A stretch of DNA of 64,000 nt, from NCBI RefSeq assembly GCF_016862435.1, contig NZ_BOMY01000046.1, positions 186,001 through 250,000 on the forward strand, given 5' to 3'. Below, one piece after another: positions 7,397 through 14,965 of the stretch (its first letter is position 1; each line of letters opens with the position of its first letter). The notes beneath the pieces were generated by a model. The model made no database searches. It saw nothing but the letters and a program-made list of their open reading frames with translations, and had not been told where the DNA came from. Source of the DNA: Paractinoplanes tereljensis. GTDB taxonomy: Bacteria > Actinomycetota > Actinomycetes > Mycobacteriales > Micromonosporaceae. The position numbers were made by a program, and so were the translations under genes.

Positions 7397-8709
7397 ACGC
7401 GAAGTCCCTGCCCGATCTGGTCCCGGACGCCAAGCTCAAGCTGCCCAAGCAGGCCGAGCGCACGCTGGCCAGCGGCCTCACCGTGATCGCCATCCGGCGC
7501 ACCTCGGTGCCGCTGGTGGAGCTGCGGCTGCGGGTCCCGTTCAGCAAGGCGGCGCTGCCCCGGGCCACCCTGCTGTCCCAGGCGCTGTTCACCGGCACCG
7601 GCACGATGTCGAGCATCGACATCGCGGCCGGCCTGCAGGCGGTCGGCGGCGGGCTGTCCGCCGGTCTCGATCCCGACCGGCTGCTGGTCACCGGCAACGC
7701 GCTGGCCGGCGGCCTGGACCGGATGCTGGAGATCCTGGCCTCGGTGCTCACCGACCCGGCCTACCCCAAGTCCGAGGTCGCCACCGAGCGGGACCGCCTG
7801 GTCGACCACATCCAGGTGGCCCTGATGCAGCCGGGGCACGTGGCCCGCACGGCTCTGCTCAAGCGGATGTACGGCAGCCACCCCTACGCGGTGCAGACCC
7901 CCGAGCCCGAGCAGGTCCGGGGGGTTCGCCCGGCGCAGCTGCGCAGCCTGCACGCCGACCGGGTCCGCCCGAACGGCTCGGTGCTGGTGCTGGTCGGCGA
8001 CCTCAGCCCGGAGAAGGCGATCGACGCCGCCGAGAAGGCGCTCGGCAGCTGGACCGGCCCCGGCCGGGACGAGACCGTGCCGGCCACACCACCGCTGGAG
8101 CCTGGCCCACTGCTGCTTGTCGACCGGCCCGGCGCGGTGCAGTCCTCGCTGCGGATGGCGCTGCCCGCGGTGCCCCGCACCGACCCGCAGTACGCGGCTC
8201 TCCAGCTGGCCAACCTGGTCTTCGGCGGCTATTTCTCGTCCCGCTGGGTGGAGAACATGCGCGAGGACAAGGGCTACACGTACGGCCCGCACACCTCGAT
8301 CGAGCACTACCTGGCCGGCTCGGCCCTGACGGTCGCGGCCGAGGTCGCCACCGAGGTGACCGGCCCGTCCCTGCTCGAGACCCTCTACGAGCTCGGCCGC
8401 ATCGCCAGCCTCCCGCCCGGCGAGGAGGAGCTCGAACAGGCCCGCCGGTACGCCCTCGGCACGCTCCGGCTCGGCATGTCGACCCAGGCCGGCCTGGCCG
8501 GGCTGGCCAGCATCTACGCGAGTTTCGGCCTGCGTCTGGAGCACCTGCGCGAGCACTCGGCCGCGCTGGCCTCCGCGACGCTCGACGAGGTCACCGCGGC
8601 GGCGTCCCGCTTCCTGGCCCCGGCCAAGGCGGTCACCGTGGTGCTCGGTGACGCCGAGAAGGTCGCCGCGCCGCTGGCGGCCCTGACCACGGTGGAGCGC
8701 GACGCCTAG
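7393..8709 (+). CDS. M16 family peptidase-like partner subunit (no HXXEH)
   Basis: 438 residues. Same fold as the gene before it, but the HXXEH motif is absent, so it should not bind catalytic zinc. Instead it keeps the C-terminal R/Y substrate-binding pair in SSRWVENMREDKGYTYG (about residues 278-294). This division of labour, one subunit with zinc and one with the Arg/Tyr pair, is the established arrangement of bacterial and mitochondrial M16 heterodimers. It begins with an ATGA overlap and ends one base into the Nudix gene start, so the three genes form a coupled operon. Confidence 0.9.
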   Translation: MNAKSLPDLVPDAKLKLPKQAERTLASGLTVIAIRRTSVPLVELRLRVPFSKAALPRATLLSQALFTGTGTMSSIDIAAGLQAVGGGLSAGLDPDRLLVTGNALAGGLDRMLEILASVLTDPAYPKSEVATERDRLVDHIQVALMQPGHVARTALLKRMYGSHPYAVQTPEPEQVRGVRPAQLRSLHADRVRPNGSVLVLVGDLSPEKAIDAAEKALGSWTGPGRDETVPATPPLEPGPLLLVDRPGAVQSSLRMALPAVPRTDPQYAALQLANLVFGGYFSSRWVENMREDKGYTYGPHTSIEHYLAGSALTVAAEVATEVTGPSLLETLYELGRIASLPPGEEELEQARRYALGTLRLGMSTQAGLAGLASIYASFGLRLEHLREHSAALASATLDEVTAAASRFLAPAKAVTVVLGDAEKVAAPLAALTTVERDA

Positions 8710-9671
8710 TGACCATTCCGCCGGAGTTCACCAGCGACGTACCGCCGCTGGCCCGCAGCACCCTCGACCGGTCCGCGCTGCGCCGCAAGGACGACGCCTG
8801 GCTCGCCGAGGCCTGGTCGCGTGGCCTGGTGCTGGTCATCGACCCGACCAAGGGCGGCCGGGCGCTGATCGCCGACCGGCCGGACGGCGGGGCCGGGCTG
8901 GTGCTGGTGGCCGCGGCCGACGCGCCGGAGGCCGAGCACTGGTTCCTCGGCGTCGACACCGACGGCACCCCGCTCTGGACGGTCGCGGCGCCGCTGCCCG
9001 AGACGGCCGGCGCCCGGGCGGTGACCCTGCGGGACGTCGGGCATCTGCTCGACGACCGGGACGCGGGCCTGTTCACGGCCGCCGCGGCGCTCGCCAACTG
9101 GCACCGCAGTCACGTCTTCTCGCCGAGGACCGGGCTGCCCACCGAGTCGGTGGAGGCGGGCTGGGCGCGCAAGGACCCCGACGGCAACCTGATGTGGCCG
9201 CGCACCGACCCGGCGATGATCGTGCTGGTGCACGACGGGGTGGCCGGTCCGGCCGGGCGCTGCCTGCTCGGCCACAACTCCACCTGGCCGGCCAGTCCGG
9301 ACGGCGTGGTCCGGTTCTCCTGCCTGGCCGGTTACGTCGAGCCCGGCGAGTCCGCCGAGGCGGCGGTCTGGCGCGAGGTGGATGAGGAGGTGGGCATCGG
9401 GCTCACCGGTTTGTCCTACTCGGGCAGCCAGTCGTGGCCGTTCCCCGGGTCGCTGATGCTCGGTTTTCACGCCACCGCCGACCCGGACACGCCGATGACC
9501 CTCGACCCCGAGGAGATCGATGAGGCTCACTGGTTCACGCGGGACGACGTCGCCAAGATGATCGCCGGAGGCTTCGTTCATGCCGATACGGGCGTCAGGA
9601 TGAGCCTTCCTATGCGATCCTCTATCGCGTTCTACCTGATTGAGACCTGGTTGGGCGGTTTCGGCCGATAG
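8709..9671 (+). CDS. nudC: NudC-like NAD(H) pyrophosphatase (Nudix), zinc ribbon lost
   Basis: 320 residues from a GTG overlapping the previous stop. The Nudix box is complete (about residues 208-230: GYVEPGESAEAA then REVDEEVG), and the NADH-pyrophosphatase signature follows as SQSWPFPGS. The enzyme hydrolyses NAD(H), or removes NAD caps from RNA, giving NMN and AMP. The four cysteines that bind zinc between the two halves of E. coli NudC are missing: the matching stretch reads WHRSHVFSPRTGLPT. The gene matches the position of mycobacterial nudC near uvrD2. The N-terminal half is otherwise of normal length. Confidence 0.88.
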   Translation: MTIPPEFTSDVPPLARSTLDRSALRRKDDAWLAEAWSRGLVLVIDPTKGGRALIADRPDGGAGLVLVAAADAPEAEHWFLGVDTDGTPLWTVAAPLPETAGARAVTLRDVGHLLDDRDAGLFTAAAALANWHRSHVFSPRTGLPTESVEAGWARKDPDGNLMWPRTDPAMIVLVHDGVAGPAGRCLLGHNSTWPASPDGVVRFSCLAGYVEPGESAEAAVWREVDEEVGIGLTGLSYSGSQSWPFPGSLMLGFHATADPDTPMTLDPEEIDEAHWFTRDDVAKMIAGGFVHADTGVRMSLPMRSSIAFYLIETWLGGFGR

Positions 9672-9688
9672 TGGATCGAAGTTGCTCT

Positions 9689-9709
9689 AAGTAGAGAAGT
9701 TTTCTACTT
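9689..9709. promoter_or_regulatory. Palindromic operator candidate upstream of the PhyH gene
   Basis: A 21-bp dyad has 10-bp arms around one central base, with a single G-T mismatch (arms AAGTAGAGAA and TTTTCTACTT). It is much more AT-rich than its surroundings and lies 66 bp upstream of the dioxygenase start. It could be a repressor site; the regulator is not next to it. Confidence 0.5.
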
Positions 9710-9774
9710 CCCGAGTAACCAAAATGCGCCTCCACCGCGTCTCGAAGTACAAAGACCGAGAGGTGGAAATTTCG

Positions 9775-10662
9775 ATGACGCAGGTGGAAGCGCCGGCATG
9801 GACCGCCATGACGGACGACGAGCGTGCCAAGTTCGACCAGGACGGGATTCTCGTGATTCCCGGCGTGCTCAGTGAGAGCGAGATCGAGGTCGGGCAGAAC
9901 GCGATCCAAGCCGCCTACGAGCGGGCTCAGCAGCCCGGTGGCCACGGCCTGAACGCGACCGGTGCGCTGCACCAGCTGTCCGCGATTACCTCCGTCCCCG
10001 AGCTGGCCTACCTGATCGACCACCCGGTGGCGTTCAAGTACATCTGGTCGCTGCTGGGCTGGAACATTCACATCTACCACTCCCACGTGGACGTGCACCC
10101 GCAGATTCACGAGAAGACCAAGGAGTGGTGGCACTGGCACCAGGACGGTGGCCGGCAGAACCGGGAGATCGAGACCGATCCGCGCCCGATGTTCTCCGTG
10201 AAGCTGGCGTTCTGGTTCTCCGACGTGAGCGAGACCGGTCGCGGCAACTTCACCGTGATCCCCGGTAGCCACAAGACCAACTGGCTGCCCGGCCCGCCGA
10301 GCCGCGGCGTCCCGTGGCCGGAGCCCGAGGGCGCGACCCAGATCACCGCGAACCCCGGCGACCTGGTCGTCTTCGACCGGCGCATCTGGCACGCGCGCTC
10401 CGACAACTACTCGCCCTTCACCCGGATGGGCGCGTTCTTCGGTTACACCCCGCGCTGGATCGCCGGCCGCGACGACGTCGCCGACCTGCCGCAGCAGGAC
10501 TGGTTCGACAGTCTCAACCCGGTGCAGAAGCAGCTGCTCGGCCACGCCGGCGACGGCTCCGGCGACCACGCCTGGGGCCACTTCCCGGAGACCACGCCGC
10601 TGTACGGCGCGCTCAAGGAGCGGGGTCTGCTCGACTCCAGCATTCCGGCTCTCATCCCGTAA
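9775..10662 (+). CDS. Phytanoyl-CoA dioxygenase (PhyH) family Fe(II)/2-oxoglutarate oxygenase
   Basis: 295 residues from the ATG at 9775, which follows GAGAGGTGG; the frame is open 51 bp further up. The double-stranded beta-helix iron site is visible: His122-x-Asp124 (in HWHQDGG) and the distal His206 (RIWHARS), with an Arg nearby for 2-oxoglutarate. A second conserved block is IPGSHKTNW. It hydroxylates an unknown small molecule; related enzymes act on ectoine, fatty acyl chains or antibiotic precursors. It stands alone behind a strong palindrome, suggesting specific regulation. Family is sure, substrate not. Confidence 0.85.
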   Translation: MTQVEAPAWTAMTDDERAKFDQDGILVIPGVLSESEIEVGQNAIQAAYERAQQPGGHGLNATGALHQLSAITSVPELAYLIDHPVAFKYIWSLLGWNIHIYHSHVDVHPQIHEKTKEWWHWHQDGGRQNREIETDPRPMFSVKLAFWFSDVSETGRGNFTVIPGSHKTNWLPGPPSRGVPWPEPEGATQITANPGDLVVFDRRIWHARSDNYSPFTRMGAFFGYTPRWIAGRDDVADLPQQDWFDSLNPVQKQLLGHAGDGSGDHAWGHFPETTPLYGALKERGLLDSSIPALIP

Positions 10663-10683
10663 CGACCGGTTAGAGTCCCCCAT

Positions 10684-11160
10684 GTGGGGCAAACCGGGAC
10701 ATTAGACAAAGCGGCGACCGCGGCGGGCCGGCTCATCCTCGAAGCACTGGGGGAAGAGCGCCCGGCGCGGTCGCTGTCTCGTCTCAACGACTCGCCACGT
10801 GCCGTTCGGCTGCTGCGCGAGCTCTTCATCGTGGCGGTCCGCCGCAGCTTCGTCGGCCGTGAGCCGCGCGACGTCACCCGCTACGTGCGTGACCTGCTCG
10901 AATATCAGGCGCTGCCGGCCCAGGGCGAGCTCGCCCGCGAGGCCGAAGCGATGATCCGGGCAGCGATCAGCGAGCCGGACCTGGCGAACGGCGTGCCCGA
11001 GCTGCGCCGCTTCGAGCTGATCTGTCACGTGGTCGGCGACCTGGCTCGCCCGCCCGGCGTGCCCGAGGCCGAACTGTTCGCCCTGGTCGATCAGGCCGAG
11101 CAGCGGGTGGCCCGCTTCGACCGGCCGCGCAATCGGGTCGTCGGCCGGAGGGCGATGTGA
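10684..11160 (+). CDS. Hypothetical protein, first of two tandem paralogues
   Basis: 158 residues from a GTG. Soluble, helix-rich, with no Cys cluster or catalytic motif. It contains ELFIVAVRRSFVGREPRDVTRYV, which lines up with EIAFGLVVRRRFESETPLVEISRTV of the next protein, and both end in an acidic helix before a basic tail. It starts 21 bp after the PhyH gene and its last codons overlap the next gene (GTGA), so the two are co-translated. The function of this family is unknown to me; the lengths and overlap suggest a two-subunit complex. Confidence 0.8.
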   Translation: MGQTGTLDKAATAAGRLILEALGEERPARSLSRLNDSPRAVRLLRELFIVAVRRSFVGREPRDVTRYVRDLLEYQALPAQGELAREAEAMIRAAISEPDLANGVPELRRFELICHVVGDLARPPGVPEAELFALVDQAEQRVARFDRPRNRVVGRRAM

Positions 11161-11819
11161 GCCGCAACCGTCGCCGTTCCACCCAGCGTGCCGCCGAGAT
11201 CGACGAACAGGTCGCCGAGCTGCCGTCGCCTGAGCCGTTGCCCGAGACGAACCGGGGCCGGCGCCGCTCGGCCCGGCCGGCCGGGAACGCCGAATCGCGG
11301 CCGGAGTCGGCCGAGGCGCCGCACTCCGACCGACGGGAGCCGCCGGTCGGCGCGCTCTCCGGCCAGCTGCCGCACGGCACGGACCACCAGCCGGGAGTGA
11401 TCGCCACGGCGGCCGGGCATTACCTTCGCCAGGCCGCCCGGGACGACGCTCCGGCCCGGTTCGGCATGCCGGCCGGCGATGTCGACGACGCGGCTCGCCA
11501 GGTGTGGGAGATCGCTTTCGGTCTGGTGGTGCGCCGCCGGTTCGAGTCCGAGACTCCGCTCGTCGAGATCAGCCGCACCGTGGCCACGGCCGTGCACGAG
11601 CATGCCGTCGCCGGGCTGCCGATCCTCGACGCCGAGATGCTGGTGCGGCACGCGCTCGGCGAGACGGTCCCGATCGGCGACATCGACGGCGGCATCCTGC
11701 TCGCCGTACATCTGCTGCTGTTTGCTTCGCTCGCCGACGAACTCGCCCTGGGTGACCAGGAACTCGACGCGATCATCGCGGATGCCGAGGAGAAGGCCGC
11801 GTCGCTCGTCTCCGCGTAG
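11157..11819 (+). CDS. Hypothetical protein, second of two tandem paralogues
   Basis: 220 residues. The first 80 are basic and disordered (SRNRRRSTQRAAE, then Pro/Arg rich), and the remaining 140 form a helical domain similar to the protein encoded just upstream. Shared features are a helix with VVRRRF/AVRRSF, a middle acidic region around ILDAEMLVRHAL versus LAREAEAMIRAAI, and a C-terminal DQELDAIIADAEEKA versus EAELFALVDQAEQRV. So a duplication with one copy gaining a disordered arm. A strong terminator follows. Function unknown. Confidence 0.8.
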   Translation: MSRNRRRSTQRAAEIDEQVAELPSPEPLPETNRGRRRSARPAGNAESRPESAEAPHSDRREPPVGALSGQLPHGTDHQPGVIATAAGHYLRQAARDDAPARFGMPAGDVDDAARQVWEIAFGLVVRRRFESETPLVEISRTVATAVHEHAVAGLPILDAEMLVRHALGETVPIGDIDGGILLAVHLLLFASLADELALGDQELDAIIADAEEKAASLVSA

Positions 11820-11826
11820 ACACAAA

Positions 11827-11855
11827 AGCGCGGCATCCGATCGGGATGCCGCGCT
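11827..11855. terminator. Bidirectional terminator
   Basis: A perfect 12-bp stem (11827-11838 with 11844-11855) has a 5-nt loop, with an A-run on the left and CTCTG on the right. It lies between the convergent ends of the paralogue pair and the mycoredoxin gene. Confidence 0.85.
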
Positions 11856-11865
11856 CTGCGGTAGC

Positions 11866-12108
11866 TCAGGCGGCGATGGCCGCGAGGTGCTCCTTGACCT
11901 GGATGATCGACGGGTTGGTCAGCGCCGAGTCATCGTCGAAACGCAGGGTCGGGACGGTGCGATTGCCGCCGTTCACGGTCTGCACGAACTCCGCCGCCGC
12001 CTCGTCCTGCTCGATGTCCACTACGTCGTACGCGATGCCTTCGCGGTCGAGCTGCGACTTGAGTCGGTGGCAATAACCGCACCAGGACGTCGAATACATG
12101 GTCAACAT
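11866..12108 (-). CDS. mrx1: Mycoredoxin-1-like glutaredoxin
   Basis: 80 residues. The thioredoxin-fold active site is CGYC (Cys10, Cys13) in TMYSTSWCGYCHRLK, with the cis-Pro stretch TVPTLRF and the DIEQDEAAAEFV helix. Mycoredoxins reduce mycothiol mixed disulfides in the actinobacterial cytoplasm. The length and active site match mycobacterial Mrx1, and the divergent position next to uvrD2 is the same as in mycobacteria. Its ATG lies 68 bp from the uvrD2 ATG, so the two share a divergent promoter region. Confidence 0.92.
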   Translation of the reverse strand: MLTMYSTSWCGYCHRLKSQLDREGIAYDVVDIEQDEAAAEFVQTVNGGNRTVPTLRFDDDSALTNPSIIQVKEHLAAIAA

Positions 12109-12134
12109 CGGTCAAGATCCTCTCGGCTGGGTCA

Positions 12135-12179
12135 CATGGCACTCCGCCTTGCGACATAACGTCAGACCCAAGTGCCATG
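12135..12179. promoter_or_regulatory. Inverted repeat spanning the uvrD2 start
   Basis: CATGGCACT (12135-12143) and AGTGCCATG (12171-12179) form a perfect 9-bp inverted repeat with a 27-bp spacer in the mrx1-uvrD2 divergent promoter. The right arm contains the uvrD2 start codon. Either a regulator site or an mRNA hairpin hiding the start. Confidence 0.4.
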
Positions 12180-14330
12180 ATTCCCGACGTGCTGAGTGAT
12201 GCGGTGCTGGCCGGGCTCGACCCCGAGCAGCGGACGGTGGTGACCGCCCCCGCAGGCCCGGTCTGCATCCTGGCCGGCGCCGGCACCGGCAAGACCCGGG
12301 CGATCACCCACCGCATCGCCTACCGCACGCTCACCGGCGAGATCAGCCCCCGGCACGTGCTGGCCGTCACGTTCACCGCGCGGGCCGCCGCCGAGATGCG
12401 CGCCCGGCTCGGCGCGCTCGGCGCCACCGGCGTGCAGGCCCGCACCTTCCACGCCGCGGCCCTGCGCCAGGTGCGTTACTTCGCGCCCCGCCTGCTCGAG
12501 GGCCGGGCGATGCCCGAGCTGCTCGAATCCAAGGCCCGCATGATCGGCCTGGCCGCGGCCCGGGTCGGGGTCCGGGCCGACCGTGCCGCCGCCCGCGACC
12601 TGGCCAGCGAGATCGAGTGGGCGAAATCGTCGCTGGTCGAGCCGGGGGAATACGCGGTGGCCGCCACCAAGGGCCACCGTGAGCCGCCACACGAGCCGGC
12701 CAAGGTCGCCGAGGTGTTCGCGGCCTACGAGACGCTCAAGCGCCGCCAGGGCGTGATCGACTTCGAGGACATGCTGCGTGCCGCGGTCTGGGGGATCGAG
12801 GAGCATCCGGATGTCGGCGAGGAGATCCGGTCGCAATATCGCCACTTCGTCGTCGACGAGTATCAAGACGTCAACCCGCTGCAGCAGCGGTTGCTCGACG
12901 CCTGGCTGGGCGGCCGCGACGACCTCACCGTGGTCGGCGACGCCAGTCAGACGATCTACTCGTTCACCGGCGCCACCTCGAGCTACCTGATCGACTTCGC
13001 CCGGCAGCGGCCCGGCGCCGTGGTGATCCGGCTGGTCCGCGACTACCGCTCGACCCCGCAGGTGGTCGGCCTGGCCAACGCGGTGATCCGGCAGGCGCGC
13101 GGCAACGAGGCCCGGCTCCGGCTCGAGCTGGTCGGCCAGCGGCCGTCCGGAGCCGAACCGGAGCTGAAGATCTTCCCGGACGAGGCCGGCGAGGCGGCTG
13201 CGGTGGCCCGCCGCTGCCGTGAGCTTATCGCCGGCGGCACCCCGGCCAGCGAGATCGCCGTGCTGTTCCGCATCAACGCCCAGTCCGAGACGTATGAGGA
13301 GGCGCTCGCCGAGGCCGAGGTGCCCTACCTGGTGCGCGGCGCCGAGCGGTTCTTCGAGCGGCCCGAGGTCCGGCAGGCGATGATCGCGCTGCGCGCGGCG
13401 GTGCGTTCCACGCCCGGCGAGACCCCACTGGTGCAGGCGGTGGTCGAGGCGCTCGCGGCGACCGGGTGGGCCCGCGAGCAACCCCCGGCCGGCGGTGCGG
13501 CACGCGAGCAGTGGGAGGCACTGGCCGCGCTTGTCACCCTCGCCGAGGAGTACGCGAAGGCACCCACCCTCGAACCGATCGGCCAGGCTGGTGCCGTGCA
13601 GCGAGACGTCACGCTGTCCGCCTTCAACGACGAGCTGGCCCGCCGGGTCGAGCAGCAGCACGCGCCGACGGTGGCGGGTGTGACGCTCGCCTCACTTCAC
13701 TCGGCCAAAGGCCTCGAATGGGACGCGGTCTTCCTGGTGGGCCTGGCCGACGGCACGCTCCCGACGACGTATGCGAAGACGCCCGAGCAACTGGAGGAGG
13801 AGCGCCGGCTGCTCTACGTCGGGGTGACCCGGGCGCGCGAGTGGTTGTGGCTTTCCTATGGTCAGACGCGGTCCGGCAGTGGCCGGGCGCGGCGGCCCTG
13901 CCGCTTCCTGCCCCAGCTGGAGCGCAACTCGCCGACCGAACGGGCCGGATCCCTCGATCGGAGTCGGAAACCCGACCGTCGACGCTCTCAGGTGTCCTCG
14001 TGCCGCATCTGCGGGACCACTCTGCTGGGCGGTGCCGACCGCAAGATGGGCCGCTGCCCGACCTGCCCGTCCGACCTCGATCAGGACCTTCTGGACCGTT
14101 TTACGACCTGGCGGGCGGATACCGCGGCCGGGCTCAAAGTCCCTGCTTATGTGGTGTTCACCGACGCGACCCTGGTGGCCATGGCGGAGCGGCGCCCGAG
14201 TAATCCGGCGGAACTGCTGGGGATCGCCGGGATCGGCCCCCGAAAGCTCGGTCAGTACGGCGCCGCGGTGTTCGCTCTCGTGGGTGGCGCGACGCCCGAC
14301 GAAGTCTCGTCAAAAAACTTTGAAAACTAG
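12177..14330 (+). CDS. uvrD2: UvrD/Rep-family DNA helicase with tetracysteine and HRDC domain (UvrD2)
   Basis: 717 residues. An SF1A 3'-5' DNA helicase for repair and replication-associated unwinding. Walker A is GAGTGKT (about 38-44), motif II VVDEYQDVNP, motif III VGDASQTIYSFTGA, and motif VI VGVTRARE (about 547-554). The mycobacterial UvrD2 architecture follows: a zinc-type C-x2-C-x14-C-x2-C element (Cys609, 612, 627, 630) and an HRDC domain (about 638-705, ending GIAGIGPRKLGQYG). The 2B region is shorter than in E. coli UvrD. Start at ATG 12177. Identity is secure from domains plus the mrx1/whiB7 neighbours. Confidence 0.95.
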   Translation: MIPDVLSDAVLAGLDPEQRTVVTAPAGPVCILAGAGTGKTRAITHRIAYRTLTGEISPRHVLAVTFTARAAAEMRARLGALGATGVQARTFHAAALRQVRYFAPRLLEGRAMPELLESKARMIGLAAARVGVRADRAAARDLASEIEWAKSSLVEPGEYAVAATKGHREPPHEPAKVAEVFAAYETLKRRQGVIDFEDMLRAAVWGIEEHPDVGEEIRSQYRHFVVDEYQDVNPLQQRLLDAWLGGRDDLTVVGDASQTIYSFTGATSSYLIDFARQRPGAVVIRLVRDYRSTPQVVGLANAVIRQARGNEARLRLELVGQRPSGAEPELKIFPDEAGEAAAVARRCRELIAGGTPASEIAVLFRINAQSETYEEALAEAEVPYLVRGAERFFERPEVRQAMIALRAAVRSTPGETPLVQAVVEALAATGWAREQPPAGGAAREQWEALAALVTLAEEYAKAPTLEPIGQAGAVQRDVTLSAFNDELARRVEQQHAPTVAGVTLASLHSAKGLEWDAVFLVGLADGTLPTTYAKTPEQLEEERRLLYVGVTRAREWLWLSYGQTRSGSGRARRPCRFLPQLERNSPTERAGSLDRSRKPDRRRSQVSSCRICGTTLLGGADRKMGRCPTCPSDLDQDLLDRFTTWRADTAAGLKVPAYVVFTDATLVAMAERRPSNPAELLGIAGIGPRKLGQYGAAVFALVGGATPDEVSSKNFEN

Positions 14331-14343
14331 TGCGTTAATTCGT

Positions 14344-14373
14344 TTGCCCTCCCTCGCAACTGAGGCTTAGCCT
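14344..14373 (+). promoter_or_regulatory. Candidate whiB7 promoter
   Basis: TTGCCC (14344-14349) and TAGCCT (14368-14373) are spaced by 18 bp, with an AT tract (TTAATT) just upstream of the -35. An AT-rich element touching the -35 is the known signature of WhiB7-activated promoters, including its own. The -10 lies inside the dyad CTGAGGC-TTA-GCCTCAG (14360-14376), which could alternatively be the uvrD2 terminator. Confidence 0.4.
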
Positions 14374-14453
14374 CAGAGCACACCTTGGCGAGCGGCCTGC
14401 TCTACAAGGGAAAACGAACGATGAGTGCAACGCAGATGGAGGAGGTGGCAGAG

Positions 14454-14828
14454 ATGGAGATCTACACGATGACGCAGAAATCGCTGCCGCTGACCCGTGC
14501 GTGCGCTCCGTCCGCTCTGTTGCCGATTTCCGCCGCCTCCGTGGCAGCGATGTCGGCTTCGCCGGTGGCCCCCGTGGCTCCGGCAGCCGAGCGGGCTTGG
14601 GTTCCGGCCGAGACCGTCCGACCGATGGCGATTCTCGCCGCCGAGCGGGCTCCGGTTTCGCGGGTGCACCAGGTCCAGGTCCAGGCCGAGCTGGCTCAGG
14701 TCCTGACGCTTACCGACGGAATCAATGGCAGTAACGGCACCACCACTGGGTTCAAGGGCAGCAACGTCTCCAAGAAGCGTTACGCGGATGGTGGCAGTGG
14801 TGTCCCGCCTCGAGGAAGGCCGGTCTGA
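14454..14828 (+). CDS. Upstream ORF in the whiB7 leader (124 residues)
   Basis: The ATG at 14454 follows GGAGGAGG with an 8-nt spacer, the best ribosome binding site in the region; two in-frame upstream ATG/GTG codons are less well supported. The product begins MEIYTMTQKSLPLTRACAP, continues Ala/Pro/Val rich, and ends GNVSKKRY-like then a Gly/Pro/Arg-rich tail. Its TGA lies exactly at the loop of the antiterminator hairpin. It is probably a sensing leader peptide whose translation decides whether whiB7 is transcribed: ribosomes reaching the stop would melt the antiterminator and let the terminator fold. Much longer than the leader peptides I know of for whiB7 homologues. Confidence 0.6.
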   Translation: MEIYTMTQKSLPLTRACAPSALLPISAASVAAMSASPVAPVAPAAERAWVPAETVRPMAILAAERAPVSRVHQVQVQAELAQVLTLTDGINGSNGTTTGFKGSNVSKKRYADGGSGVPPRGRPV

Positions 14829-14855
14829 TAGCAGACCTCCGGCTCACCTCGAGGC
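14807..14855 (+). promoter_or_regulatory. Antiterminator hairpin of the whiB7 leader
   Basis: Outer stem GCCTCGAGG (14807-14815) with CCTCGAGGC (14847-14855). Inner stems are GCCGG (14819-14823) with CCGGC (14839-14843), and TCTG (14824-14827) with CAGA (14832-14835). Its 3' arm overlaps the 5' arm of the terminator. Confidence 0.65.
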
Positions 14856-14893
14856 CGCGGAACCCGTACAGGGATCCGCGGCCTTACTTTTTT
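14852..14893 (+). terminator. Attenuator terminator before whiB7
   Basis: A 10-bp GC-rich stem, AGGCCGCGGA (14852-14861) with TCCGCGGCCT (14875-14884), is extended by ACCC/GGGA and followed by TACTTTTTT. A textbook intrinsic terminator located 73 bp upstream of the whiB7 start. Confidence 0.85.
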
Positions 14894-14965
14894 GCCGGCC
14901 CACCGGCCGGTGCAGCACCCGACGATCCAGAAGATCGCTGAAGAAGAGAGAGGTGACCGGGCTTT

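Larger units (their letters stand above)
14380..14965 (+). ncRNA. whiB7 leader RNA with attenuator
   Basis: About 585 nt separate the likely start of transcription from the whiB7 ATG. The leader holds an upstream ORF (14454-14828), an antiterminator hairpin (14807-14855) and an overlapping intrinsic terminator (14852-14893). The two hairpins share bases 14852-14855, so only one can form. Translation-dependent attenuation is established for whiB7/wblC leaders; the fit here is from the sequence. Confidence 0.7.

Noticed and set aside
12162..13661. Long minus-strand reading frame opposite uvrD2
   Set aside because: Gly/Arg/Leu/His-rich translation without motifs; a codon-bias shadow of the clear helicase on the plus strand.
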